From the NCBI GenBank assembly GCA_021396245.1, contig WNYE01000004.1:310001-374000 (forward strand): a stretch of DNA of 64,000 bases. Direction: 5' to 3'. The notes beneath the pieces are model-generated. The model was not told where the DNA came from. It did not search any database and saw only the letters and a program-made list of their open reading frames with translations. This document shows positions 1-11,800 of the stretch, in pieces. How positions within the stretch are numbered: position 1 is the first letter of the stretch; every line of letters begins with the position of its first letter. Origin of the DNA: Sporothrix humicola. Lineage: Eukaryota > Ascomycota > Sordariomycetes > Ophiostomatales > Ophiostomataceae. The position numbers and the translations under genes are program-made.

Positions 1-225
1 CATGGTGTTGTCCATGTTGTCCATGGTGGCCATGGGATTTGTTGTGCCGTCGGCGGTTGTGTATGTAAATGTTGGTGGAGAGTAGGCGGCGTCGCCCGTT
101 GAGCCTATGGAGCTGCCGGGCATCTGCATGCCGTCGTTCATGTTCATATTCATGTTCATGTTCATGCGATTAGAGGCCTCGGGGTTGATGTTGATGGCGT
201 TTGTTTGGGAGTTGGGGGATGCCAT
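1..225 (-). CDS. N-terminal fragment of an Asn/Met-rich protein (cut by window edge)
   Basis: The frame opens with an ATG at 225 on the minus strand and stays open for 75 codons to the left edge. It starts MASPNSQTNA, has an alternating Met-Asn run around residues 21-30, then a Gly/Ser/Thr-rich stretch and a second Met/Asp/Asn-rich stretch. Low-complexity N-termini like this are common in fungal transcription factors and RNA-binding proteins, but no domain is visible, so no function is assigned. A TATA-like box lies about 220 nt upstream and the leader is CT-rich on the coding strand, which supports a real promoter and this start. Confidence 0.6.
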   Translation of the reverse strand, partial: MASPNSQTNAININPEASNRMNMNMNMNMNDGMQMPGSSIGSTGDAAYSPPTFTYTTADGTTNPMATMDNMDNTM

Positions 226-443
226 GATGGGTGGAGTTGTGGGGAGAATTGGAGTGCTTTTGGAGGAGAGAATGTTGGAGGACAGTGTTGTTGTTGAGAT
301 GTTGACCGAGATCAATATTGTGTTGATGTCAGGTCAAGAATGTTTGTTTCAATATGTTCGTGATGATGATTGAAAATGAGTAGAATGAGAAAAGGAAGAA
401 AAGAAAGGGAGACGATGGACGATGGGCAGCGGTCATCAGACCT

Positions 444-450
444 CTTTATA
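444..450 (-). promoter_or_regulatory. TATA-like box of the left-edge gene
   Basis: TATAAAG on the minus strand, about 220 nt upstream of the ATG at 225. Position and sequence fit a fungal core promoter; use is inferred. Confidence 0.4.
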
Positions 451-3400
451 CTACGGGACTGGCAAACTATTTCTACGACGTACGTAACCACGCGCATCTC
501 TGGAAACAAAAAGAAATAAAAGAAAGGGACCTCATAGATAGACACGACATAGCCATGGCCAAGACTTTTTGCACTTTGCTACTTTGCTCAGTGCTGCCTC
601 AGATAAACCAAAAGTGCATGAAGAGAAATAAAGAAAATAGACTAAAAAGTGACAAAACGAACGGGCCAGACCAGGCAGTGATCAGCCAATTCGTTACTCT
701 TTCCCATCAAACACCATTTAGGTTACTTTCTTTCGTTGTCTGGCCTTTTTTTTTTGGCCTTTTTCGCCATTGCATGGTCTCGTGCCTATTATTTGTCGGT
801 TTCCCTTGGCTTCGTTTCCTGACTTGCTGCCCCATTTTGTCTATTTTCTTTTTTTGGGCCAGACTACACAGATAAGGGGCGTGTCCCCAACATTGGCATT
901 AGAGTGACGAGGCACAGAGGCGAAAAAGCAAAGAGACAACCTAGACAACTAACAAGCAGACAAGCAGACAAGGCAGCGAACGAAAGCTCCAACTCCAACG
1001 GGTTACAACATTCGGCCTGACAAGGACTACGTAAAAGTGCAAAAAAGAGGGGAAGCCCTGCTGGTCTGGTGAAGAAAAGAGGGAAAAGAGCAAGAGGGTG
1101 TTGACACTGGCCAACAGGGAGGACGAGGGAGCCGTCCCATTGGGTCTCTTTGACTCGCTCACACTTACTTTTGGTCGCCTTTTTGTCAACTCACACCCCC
1201 TCTTCTTTGTCTGGGTTGCAACGAGTGCCGTAGCTCCATGAACCAGGTAGCTCTTCTGCTCTTTTACCTCCCATGCCTCTCATGGTTCCCATGGTTCCCA
1301 TGTTATCTGCATGCATGTCACAGCCCAGGTCCGCATCTGGATTATCCTAGGTCTCACGCATCGCCTCCTCTTTCTTTCCCTTTTTGGGGGAGAGATACTG
1401 GGAATCAGTGGACGAATTGCAAGCCAAAAAAGTGATTGGCGTAATACGGCGTATGCTTGTCCTCTTCTGGCCCTTCTATTTTTTTGTCTTTGTGGCCTTG
1501 TCTCATCGTTTCCCGTCTAGGCTTGGGCGTTGTTTCGTCGTTTCGTCGGGACCTGTTTTCTTTTTGCAAGCTCGACAAAGATGCCGTAAAATGTGACGAA
1601 AAGACCATTCAAAATCCGCGATTTGCATTGCACATGATTGATTCTTCCGTGCTTCACCCGCCGTCGTATTTTGTCATCGTCCCTTATCCGACGTAATTGT
1701 CTTTACCCAGTACTGTTCTGTTTTCTGTCGTCAGTGTCTCTCTATTGTGTCTGTGCTGTCTCTCTTGTCTCTCTTTTCTTTCATTTCTGATCTCTCTCTT
1801 TCTCCTGCCCAAAAACATTACGTCATTGGCCAGATCCGCCATACAAAACGCCACTAACACGACAAATATACGCCCCCAATTGTGTAAAACTGCAGGTTTT
1901 GATCATTTTCCCCTACCAGAAAAAAAGGCGACATTTCTCTTTCAAATTATTCGAGGCTGTGCGTTGGCTGTGTAATTTTTTTTTTTTTTTTTGGAGAAAG
2001 ATGACAAGAAAGATAGCAGACAAAATGAGGAGAATTCAAAGAGACCCCTTTGTGAGGGAGGCAAATCCGACGCGGCATCGTTCCTCTTGGCACCCGCTGT
2101 TATTGTAGCTTTAGGGAGATTCTTAGGAGGTTTTTAAGGAGGGGTGATCGCCACTAACACGCGCCCAGCGCTAACGAGACAGCTGCCCTTCTTGTCCATT
2201 TTTCTTTGAGATGTGTGCTCACAAGAATTCGGTCGATTTTCCCATCTCCAAGTATCTTGCAACTGCCTTTTTGCTTCTGTTTCTCAACCTCGTTTCTTCT
2301 TTGTTTTTACCCAGCGATCTCGGAATGGCGCAGCGATTCACCAAATGTGGAAAAAAGTGAAGGCATTCACCGCCGAACTGTTTCTGAAAAAGCAAGAAAC
2401 GTGAATGTTCCTGAGACTCTGATGCTCTCATATCCAAGGAGATGCTCAATCTGTCTGTCGAGATTTGATGAGAATAAAAGGTACAGCTTTCAAAGAATAG
2501 AGCAACGGCGAGACCCAAAGCTCAAGCCTATCCCATTTGATCGACGGCTCTCGCTCATTGAGATCGAGAGTCCGTCGAAATTCTGTTGACTGTCCGTCAA
2601 GCCTGTCATGTCTTTTTATTGTTTTTATTGTTCCCCTCCTCCCTTGCGGATGGGTTCTTATGTCACCCAAAATCGCGCCGTCGTCTATTAAAAGCGGCTT
2701 CGTGTCTAGACCAGCCTAAAAGGCTAGAACATTTGCGGGTTGGCATATGATTGCACGATTGTATGACAGTGTTTGCCTTTCGGAAGATGGACAAACTAGA
2801 TTGGTAGAATGGTAGAAAACAAAAATAGGGCTGGCCATCGCGGGGTTGTTTTTTGCCCCCCCCTCTCTCACGTAGATATAACAAAAACGACAGAAAAAGG
2901 ACCCAATCTTGACGAATCTCGACAAGGCGACAAGACCGCCCGTTGCTGGGCTTGCTCGGCATGTACAGCAAAAAAAAGCTTGGCCGTCGACATGATGCGT
3001 CATGTGAAGGAAAGGCCACGAAAATGTGGAATGAGGACACGCACGTTCGTAAGGAGATAAGTTCATACTGTCCACGTCGGCATCAAACGTCGAGCGTCGT
3101 TTGGATATCAAAGTATCTTACAAAGGTACCTGTGTGAAAATGCCGTATCACACTTGCACTGCAACGGCCATCACTTATGCTTTTGTGGTGAACGTGACAC
3201 AGCAGATCAACGATAAACGTCCAGAGGAAGGGCATGCAATGCTCGCAGGAATACGACGTTCAATGCAAAAAACTGTAAAATGAGAAAAGAGAGAAACAGA
3301 ATTATGAAAGGCAAGCTCGCTTTCTGACCCCAAAAGAGGAAGTGGAAAACGAGCCGCCGGCCTCAATGTCTTGTCAGGGTCTTTTCATGTTTCGATGCAC

Positions 3401-4454
3401 GCCAGTATTTATGTAAATGGACATGGAAACATCTACAGTGTACTTCTACTTCTTGTAGTGCAAACACGTGCAAACGAAAGCCATACACACTCCTGGTAGA
3501 GAGAAAGAATGAGTAATAAAAGGAAGAGAAAGGTCAATGGTCGGCGGGCAACTAGTTTCCTATGCTTCCACGTCCTCTTCCACTTTGCCCATCTAAATCT
3601 GATAGAAAAAGGAGAAACAAACCAGAGGAGAAAAAGAAAAAGAGAGGGTTGGGTAAGTGACTTTGAAGTGACCCGTGGCTGTGTTGTGTAAGAAAGACGA
3701 AATAGAGTAGCAGACCACAAACAGCACGCGAAACACAAATATATGAGGGAAAATCGAATTAATACATCTGCAGAACTGCAGACAAGCTATCGGAGAATGG
3801 AGAATGACCTTCAGATGACCTGCAGGCGGGCAACAGGATGAGAAAAGAGGCCGCCTATGCATTTTACAGGATTTCCGTGGCAATTGAAGTCTGACGATCT
3901 GGATTTTTGTTTGTTTTTCTCCTTTTTCTCTTTTCCGTCTCTAGATATTCGCTCATACTATATGAACATTGTCGAAATGAAGTCAAATTAAATCAAGATT
4001 TTTGACAGAATCAACAACTGAAAAGAAAGTGAACAACAAAAATGTAGAAAACTCCAATCGTGAGAATAAAACCCGGATGAAATATGACAAAATAAAATAC
4101 ATCAAAATACAAAGAACAAAACACAACTAGATAGGATAATTCTTGGATTGCCATCACGACAACTGTCGGGCGACTGACTGTCTTTCATTGCTTGGCTGCA
4201 TCGCGCCGTTGTTGCCCTATGGGTTACACAGCCTCCCGCTATCCCATTGATTACAACGACTCTAGTGACAACAATTTCAACAATTTGCAACACACAAAGA
4301 AGTACCAAGAAGAACATGGAAAAATGGACAAATATGGCAAGAATGAAGCTGCCTGTAACGACATCAAATCATCCGCCACTGGACTGCGACTACAAATACT
4401 AACTGACGTGCTGGCGTGACCAGAAATATCGACGCTTCACAAACTGACCACTAT

Positions 4455-4477
4455 TTTGGCGGACATATTCCGCCAAA
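4455..4477. repeat. Perfect 9-bp inverted repeat, CGG-N7-CCG
   Basis: TTTGGCGGA is followed after 5 nt by its exact complement TCCGCCAAA. The core reads CGG-N7-CCG, the geometry bound by dimeric Zn2Cys6 regulators, about 1.2 kb upstream of CCA1. A chance palindrome is possible. Confidence 0.4.
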
Positions 4478-5490
4478 TCCCCCATCGACGGGCTCTCGGG
4501 GTGCTTCTCGGGCACCGCTTGTCGCCAAAAGAGTTATTGAGTTCTTGAAGCTAGGTCTTTCGGGCAAGTCTTAGTCGGCATGCGTAATACTTCTCCTAAA
4601 AAGACAAAAAACGAGTACGGGCGCTCCGTACTTCCGTATTTTGTCGAAATGCTGTCGATCGGAATGATTTGTATCGGGAGCTACGAACAATTGTCGTCAA
4701 TTGTTGTCAAAGACAATCGTCCTTCGGAAGAGGAAAGAGAATACGAAGGAGAAGACACAAGACTAGATGAAGTTGCTGCCTAATCGCGTCTACACATCCA
4801 GAATGTGAAATGTCGGGCGACTACTCATGAGAGCAGATTCCTATGACTCTTCCAGCCACGACAACGAATTCACGAATCCACGAATCCACGAATCCTCAGT
4901 ACAAGTACTCTTGGCAAAGGACCTTTTTGCTTTTCGTCTCATTTTGCCAATTCGCTGCCGTCCTTGTTATTCGCAACAATTGTTGTCTTGGCGAGAATAG
5001 TAGCGATTCTAGACTCTGACTCTACTGTGTAGACCCCAGAATTTCGGATTTCACATTATCGGCCGGAGAGGCTGGGGACTCGGAGTTGGTATTCAGTTGT
5101 TGACAGCGTGGAAACAAAGAAATGTGCCCTGGGCCGTGACTTTATGAGCTTTTTGTCATTGGTGTCAGATGACCTCATTGAGCTGGTGGCGGCGTGTGGC
5201 AGTGACGATAGTTAGGGAAGGAGCCGAAATCGAGACAAAGAGAGGGCAGAAAGGCAAGGCTGTCAACTTGTTGGCAACATCCGTTATCGGAGTAGAAGTC
5301 TGGGGGAAAAACGAAAAATATGCAATGGAAGACGAAGAATTGAAAAAGATTAAAATAAAACAGAAGAAAACAGTCGAATGTGAATGTTGAAGACATCTTC
5401 GTGTTTACCCCCACAAGGCTGGACGAGGCTGAAACAGAGTGCTAACGGCCGCCCCCCCCCCCCAAAATTGTCCAAAAATGGCCGCTAATT

Positions 5491-5498
5491 GTCACGTG
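5491..5498 (+). promoter_or_regulatory. GTCACGTG (CDEI/bHLH-type) element in the CCA1 promoter
   Basis: GTCACGTG lies about 195 nt upstream of the first CCA1 ATG. It matches the Cbf1/bHLH consensus RTCACGTG. The same octamer occurs in the shared ELP4/RPB8 promoter at 16115-16122. Confidence 0.4.
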
Positions 5499-5692
5499 CA
5501 TGCCCTGGAAAACGTGAAAATGAGGCCGGCATAGCGGGGTTGGCGCCAAAAGTCTCGATTTAGAGTCAGAAAAAAAGTTGACAGCTTCAAACGACCGACC
5601 AGCAGACTGACAACAAACCGTGCAAAAACAAACAACATAGCCACGACACCAGGCACACCAGGGTACCAGGCACTGCATTTTACAATTGACTC

Positions 5693-7672
5693 ATGTTATG
5701 GTCTTTACGTCGACCTAATTTGAGTCTGATTTTGCGTGGGAGGAGAGCGGCAGCTGTTGGTCCTTGTCATTGCCGGCAGCTCTCACTTGTGACTCGACCG
5801 CTCTGGATCTCGGCCAGCTGTATGAAGAGAAAGCTGGCCGACGACGAAACGAGACCTACAACTGCTTCGGTCTGCCCTTCTACATCGACAATCAGCGAGC
5901 AAATTGCCAAAAGAAGGAGACAGCGCACAGAAGCCATGGCGACACCAGCGACAACAACTCTCGAGCTGACCGACCAGGAGCTGCGGCTCAAGAACCTGCT
6001 GCTCGACGTAGCAGCTTTTATCGACAATGGAGGTGCCCCGACGGAAGGGGGCGGCGACAATGCACAACCGGCTCCCTCTGCGACGCCCTCAGAACCTCTC
6101 GTCTTGCGGTGGGCCGGCGGCTGGGTTCGCGACAAGCTGCTGGGCCAGACTAGCCACGACATTGACACGGCCATCAACGTCATGACCGGGTTCACGTTTG
6201 CCCACCAGATGCAGGCATTCTTGACCGACCCGGCCAACACGGCACGGCACAAGATGGCGGCCAGCGACCTGGGCAACATCCACAAGATCGAGGCGAACCC
6301 GGACAAGTCCAAGCACTTGGAGACGGCGACGGTGCGCATCTTTGGCATGGATGTCGACTTTGTCAACCTGCGCAAGGAGACGTATACGGCCGACAGCCGG
6401 AACCCGCAGATGGAGTTTGGCACGGCTGAGGAGGACGCACTGCGGCGGGACGCGACGGTGAATGCGCTGTTCTACAATCTGAGCACAGGGCTGGTGGAAG
6501 ACTTTACCGGTGGCTTGGCGGATATGAAGGCCCAGCGAATCCAGACGCCGCTGGAGCCCCTGCAAACATTCACGGACGACCCGCTGCGCGTGCTGCGGCT
6601 TGTGCGGTTTGCGAGCCGGCTGGAGTTTACCATTGACCCTGGTGTTGAGGCGGTCATGGCTGATCCAAAAGTGCTGGATGCACTCCGCCTGAAAATCAGC
6701 CGCGAACGTGTGGGCATCGAGGTCGAAAAGATGCTCAAGGGCAAGCACCCGCGTGAGGCTCTGGCTCTGATTGACCGGTTGGGCCTGTACCATGCCATTT
6801 TCACAGATGTTGTTGCTGCCGAGGCGGATGCTTCTTCGTCTGGTTCTGCTGCTTCACCTGCCGCGACAACACCCTCAGAACTCCCCAGCCTTGCTGGATG
6901 GGCCACGGTCTACGAGTGCCTCCACGTGCTGGAAGACACAAAGACGCCCGGGTCCATATATGACACACTTGTGCACACCGAAGAGGCCCAGTACTTCGCC
7001 TGGGTTCTGGCCGGCATTGTCCCCTGGGGACAGATTGCGCCGCCTCCGCCGCCCCCGCCTCCTCTAGCACCGACAAAAGGCAAAAACAAGGGCATCGTCG
7101 GCAACCTGCCCAAACCCCCGCCGCCGCCTGTCGTGCTTGCTATCCGTGAAGGTATCCGCGCGCCCAACAAGCTGTGCGATGTCGTCAACGGCGGCTACCG
7201 TCACCGCGACGAGGTTCTGGCCCTCAAAAAGCTTGTCCTGGACAAAAAAGAGCCCGAGATGCACGAACGCGACCGCTTCGGCATGGCCATCCGTAACTGG
7301 GAAGCCCGCGGCAGCAACTGGCGGCTGCAAGTGCTGTACGCCCTGCTGTGGGAAGTTTTGATGCTGGCACAGTCGACAACACCCAACCCGCCTGCCCAGT
7401 CCCAGATTGACGACCTCCTGCGTGGCTGGCAGACGTTCCTGGAGCATTTGGAGACGCTGGATGTCATGGACGCCCCTCATATCAAGCGACTCCTCGACGG
7501 CAAGCAGGTGGCTGCTGCACTGGGCATCACGCCGGGCAAGTGGATGACCGCCGCCATGGACATTTGCATGGCCTGGCAGCTGCGGAATCCGGAGGCGACG
7601 GACCCAGCTGGTGCCATAGAAGAAGTGCGGCAGCGCAAGGATGAAATTGGCATTGGTGAGCTGTTGAAGTGA
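5693..7672 (+). CDS. CCA1: CCA-adding enzyme (tRNA nucleotidyltransferase)
   Basis: This enzyme adds the 3' CCA to tRNAs. The 659-residue frame has no intron. Class II nucleotidyltransferase motifs are clear: GGWVRDKLLG (from about 142), the metal-binding DID (156-158), ALRRDATVNALFYN, and DDPLRVLRLVRFASRL of the ATP/CTP-recognition region. Three in-frame ATGs lie before the conserved core: M1 begins an Arg-rich, acid-free presequence of mitochondrial type; M44 (5822) begins MKRKLADDE and retains a KRRRQR basic cluster at about 73-78; M82 (5936) removes that cluster. Yeast Cca1 is distributed to mitochondria, nucleus and cytosol from alternative starts, so the same is likely here. A Pro-rich insert at about 449-482 interrupts the C-terminal half. 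It is followed in tandem by the RING gene. Confidence 0.96.
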   Translation: MLWSLRRPNLSLILRGRRAAAVGPCHCRQLSLVTRPLWISASCMKRKLADDETRPTTASVCPSTSTISEQIAKRRRQRTEAMATPATTTLELTDQELRLKNLLLDVAAFIDNGGAPTEGGGDNAQPAPSATPSEPLVLRWAGGWVRDKLLGQTSHDIDTAINVMTGFTFAHQMQAFLTDPANTARHKMAASDLGNIHKIEANPDKSKHLETATVRIFGMDVDFVNLRKETYTADSRNPQMEFGTAEEDALRRDATVNALFYNLSTGLVEDFTGGLADMKAQRIQTPLEPLQTFTDDPLRVLRLVRFASRLEFTIDPGVEAVMADPKVLDALRLKISRERVGIEVEKMLKGKHPREALALIDRLGLYHAIFTDVVAAEADASSSGSAASPAATTPSELPSLAGWATVYECLHVLEDTKTPGSIYDTLVHTEEAQYFAWVLAGIVPWGQIAPPPPPPPPLAPTKGKNKGIVGNLPKPPPPPVVLAIREGIRAPNKLCDVVNGGYRHRDEVLALKKLVLDKKEPEMHERDRFGMAIRNWEARGSNWRLQVLYALLWEVLMLAQSTTPNPPAQSQIDDLLRGWQTFLEHLETLDVMDAPHIKRLLDGKQVAAALGITPGKWMTAAMDICMAWQLRNPEATDPAGAIEEVRQRKDEIGIGELLK

Positions 7673-8804
7673 GCGAGGTTGGGGAACAAAAAATAAACAG
7701 ACAAAAAAGGCTGAATGTGATGGCCTATGTATTATGATACCCTTTCAATAAAAGGTTAACGAGAAAAGCAGGATCATTGAAAGAAATAAATTTAATAAAA
7801 ACGAAAGCTTGTCATAAAGATGTACATTCAGTCGTACTTTTGTGATATGAAAAGGCTGAGATGAGGAATAGGGGCTGTCGCCATTTGTTGACAGTTACAG
7901 GGGCTGGCCAACACACTGCTGGTGGTTGGAGATAACAGTGACGAAAGGCCCAACGCGGGAAATGCAATCCCCGCGTCTGCCGGCCGTTCCCTCATTATTG
8001 CAGCTATTGCAGTTGTGCCACGCGCCTTCCCCACTAATTAATAGGCACTGGATGAAAGAGTGAAAGAGTGAATGACGGGCCAACATGACTGTTCCAGGAA
8101 GGCGGGAAACAAGGAAACAACGACTGTCACTTTCATGTTTACGCCGCAATTCCATCTGTACACGAGACAAAAGGAAGGATCGATTGTGCAAGAAAGGAAG
8201 GGACGAGTGCTGCCTTTTTTTGCCCTTTCTCTCTTTCTGCCTGTCTCTTTTCATCATCTTTCTTCTCCTTTATTCTGCAATCCAAAATAGTCTCACGACA
8301 TCCGTATCTCTCTTACAACTCACAACGGCCCACCATCCCCCGTTGTTTCTCCAGTGGACCCCACACACTTGTCCCGACTGCTACGCGACAACCACGCTTT
8401 CGCTCGCAATCGCTAGCGTCGCTTTGTTGGGAGCGACAACTCGCTACTGCCCAGAGACAACCAAAAGGTATCCGAAAACACGCCGAGCAAACAAATCCCC
8501 CCAACGCTCAAGTCTCAACTTCACCTGGAAAAGCATCACCCGTCGGTGCATCTGGGGCGAACAACCATCACGACGCCCGTGTACATACATTTCGGTTCCC
8601 ATTCGATTGCGAGCGATTGTTTCTTCGATTCATTTCGAGTTCGACGACGATCGCCCAACGATGACGGCCTGTTGAGCGTTATCGCACCGCTCGGACGCTG
8701 CTTCAGCATTTCGATCATTCCAACACCATCCTACTATCTTTCAACATCCGATCACTTTCCCTCTCTTCCGATAACCACTCTCGACACTCCACATCCTCTC
8801 GACC
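7673..8804. other. Intergenic region, CCA1 3' end and RING-gene promoter
   Basis: The first 150 nt are AT-rich with AATAAA-like motifs (near 7748 and 7788) suited to CCA1 3' end formation. From about 8215 the strand is CT-rich with CAAC/CATC runs, typical of a fungal 5' leader for the gene at 8805. No coding signal is seen. Confidence 0.5.
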
Positions 8805-11800
8805 ATGGCGGAGGCACTCGTGCCGCCGGCCTCAGTTGCCGTGCCATTTGATAACGCCAGCGCATGGCACAACTTTACCGTCTGGACCGCCCAGCATCTC
8901 GCCTTTCTTAACATGACCCGCATCACCCCGTCCTTTGATGACCTGGTCTGGGCCGGCCCCCGTATGGTCAAGAAGCTCGGCCGCCTCGGATCTCAATACA
9001 TTCCCTTCCCGGAAGGCATGGACGGCTTTGCTGGGTTCGGCGGATTTGGCGGAATTGGACAGCGCGTGATTCCGGGTGCTACCGACGCCGCGGGCAATCT
9101 ACTGTATGCAGGAGCTGGGGCTACAGGTGGCGTGCATAACTCGGACGCCTTTGCCACGGTGGCTGCGGCGGCGGCAAGTGCTGCAGCAGGTGCTGCCGGT
9201 GCAGCTGGAGGCATTCCCGGAGCTACAGCTGCCGAGCAGGACTTTGCGGCAACACTAGCCGCCTCGGCGTCTCGCTTCTCCCTCGAAAGCGCACGTGGTC
9301 TCGGCAGTCTATTCAGCTATGCCACCAGCAAGTGGGCACTCTGCTGCATCGCCACGGCGGTCATTCTTAACCGGACCTATATCTTTGCCGCTACCCGCCG
9401 CCGGATCCGCCTGCGGTGGCCGATCCGTTTGTTGCTCCGCAGCTTGCCCATTGCTCTGTTTCTCATCCAGGGCCACCTGATCCTGCAGTCGATCCAATGT
9501 CAGACGTCGCCTGACTTTGCTGAGCTACGATGGAACAATGCCTCTAAGCAGTCCGATCTCATGTTTTCCGAAGCGAGCGTCTTTTTGCACGGCCTCAGTC
9601 AAACACTGCTCCTCAATCCTACCGACGCTGCTTCGTGCCGGGCCATCCGCATGGTCCCCACCGACCGCTACGCGCCCACATCCAACCTGCGTGGCTCCCT
9701 ATCGCTGCTGTGGCCGCTCTTCCTTACATTCTGTCTGAGTAGCTTTGTTGAAACGTTGTCGTGTGCCATCCAGGGCCGTCCCGTGGCCGCCGAGACTGGC
9801 ATGACTGTCTTTGAGCACTCGCTGGCCTTTGCCGAGGCCGACGCTGCCATTAGTAACCAACTCGGCTGGGGAACCTTTGCTGCTGTCACTAAGTCTGCAT
9901 CGGCTGCTTCAGTGTCCGCCAGCACGTCGGCCACGCTTGCTGCTGTTCTTGCTGCTGCAACCAATATTGCTAGTGGTAGTGGAAGCACAACGGCAGGCGG
10001 CACTGCTATTGCCATGACCCGCTCGGCGATCTTGAGTCGGGTCAACACGCCGCCCGAAGTTTTGCTCCTAGCATTCTTGTCCGCCATGAGCCACGTCACA
10101 AGCCATATCTTGGGCGTCCTTAACCTGCAGTCCAAGTTCCGTCTAATCAGCACGGGGTTCTGGGCCATGTGCTTCATGGCCAGCATAGTATGGAGCGCCC
10201 TCAACTTTTCTATCGACGACCCGACTGCCCAGAGCCTGCTGCGCTTCCCGACCGTCTCTATTGTTGGCTTCATACCGCACATGCTTGTCCTGGCCGGTAT
10301 CATCACATGCTGCTTTATCTACGGCATTGCTCTGTTGCTGTGTGCGGTCTCGCAGGAGCCAGACATCTTCTTTGGCGCTGGTGCTGAGCGTGTATCGTTC
10401 CGCGAACGCATCGCCCAGGCCCATGCCAACATGCAGGCGAATCTGCCCATGGGCAACGTCCGCATCAGCATGGAGATGGACTTTTATACAGCCCTCCTGC
10501 GGGCCGGCTTTGACGCCATAACCATGGCTAGCGAGGCCGTCTACCTCAACGAAGACCGCCGCGTCAACTTGCGCTCGCACACGTGGCTGGAGGATGAGCG
10601 TTACAATGAGCTTCAAGAGCTGCGGTCCCGTTGGCTCGGCTCCGACCTACCCGGCTCACGCTTTGATGCTCTCGGCGCAACTGGTCTTGTGCCGATTCCC
10701 GGTAGTAAAGGTGGTCCCACTGGTGCCACAGGTTACTCCCGTGAACGTGCCATCCAGAAGAACGCCACCACGGGCAAACAGGGTGAGCGCATCCGGCCCA
10801 TTCGCGGTGGCATTGGTGCGTCTGAGCGCAGCGGCCGCTGGCTGATGGCTGTTGAGTACCTTGCCCACGTTGGCAAGCTGGTCATGACGTTTACTGCTGT
10901 CTACGTCCACCGTCTGCTGTCATTTGTTGGTATCCGTTACCAGCCGGCCTGGCTTCGGCGCATTATCCAGCGCCGCAAGGCTGCCCGCACTACTGGCAAC
11001 GGTAATGGTGACGGCAATGCACTGGGTGGCCGGCCTTCTGCCTCTGAAGATCGTGCTATGGGCAACTGGTTCAGCACGGATACTTCCTCTGGTGGCGTTC
11101 TGGGAGAGTATGAAGACTCTGTCGATATTGAAAGGGAAGTCGCCTCGCGGTTCACCACAAACATCAGAGAGCCGTCGCGCCAGGAGCAGCAAAAGATCGA
11201 TAGTACTTTATACAGCTGGTTCCTCAAGGGCGGCCGCTTCCCCATGGTTGACACCAGCGGTGACTACGAGCCCAGTATTACCGCCGACGACGATGACGCC
11301 ACGAGCGTTATCTCGGTCTTTGACGTCGACGCCAGCGAGTCTGAGTGGGAGGATGATACGTTGGGTAACGCCGGCTATGGCTACGATAACGACGACGAGA
11401 GCGAAAACGACGGCCAACGTACACCCACTCAGCAGTCACCCTGGATCACCCGCGAGAGCACACCCATGCACGACGTTTCAATGGAGGCGCCGGAGCTAGC
11501 CCGTCTGCTAGATCCACAGAGCCCTGAAGAGCGTGCCGAAGCCCAGGCACTCGCTGCCCACCTCAACAGCGACGGTATCTTGACCCGGTCGGGCTTTGCT
11601 CGCTTCCGCCAACGCCAGCGGGCTGAGCTGCTCGCGACATCTCGGTACGGCATTGCTGGCGGCAGCGCCCGCCGCCTCGCAAACAGTTTCCGCCCGGGTG
11701 CACGCATGACGCCCGAGGAAGAAGCCCAGCTGCTTGAGCAGATTCTGCTGTCGCGCCGTGCCGCCATGCGGCCCCTAGAGGCATTGGCTGGAGAGGGTGA

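Larger units (their letters stand above)
226..5692. other. Long intergenic region without a supported gene
   Basis: All frames are short and of low-complexity composition (CT- or GA-rich, many stops). It holds a T17 run at 1976-1992, a C12 run at 5452-5463, a perfect 9-bp inverted repeat at 4455-4477, a CACGTG at about 3465, and GTCACGTG at 5491-5498 in the CCA1 promoter. The longest open frame (2206-2589, +) has no recognisable features and its leading residues look like translated CT-rich leader. It probably contains the promoters of the two flanking divergent genes and unannotated UTR. Confidence 0.6.

Noticed and set aside
2206..2589. 127-codon frame in the left intergenic region
   Set aside because: No domain, CT-rich leading half, and no supporting splice or promoter signal.
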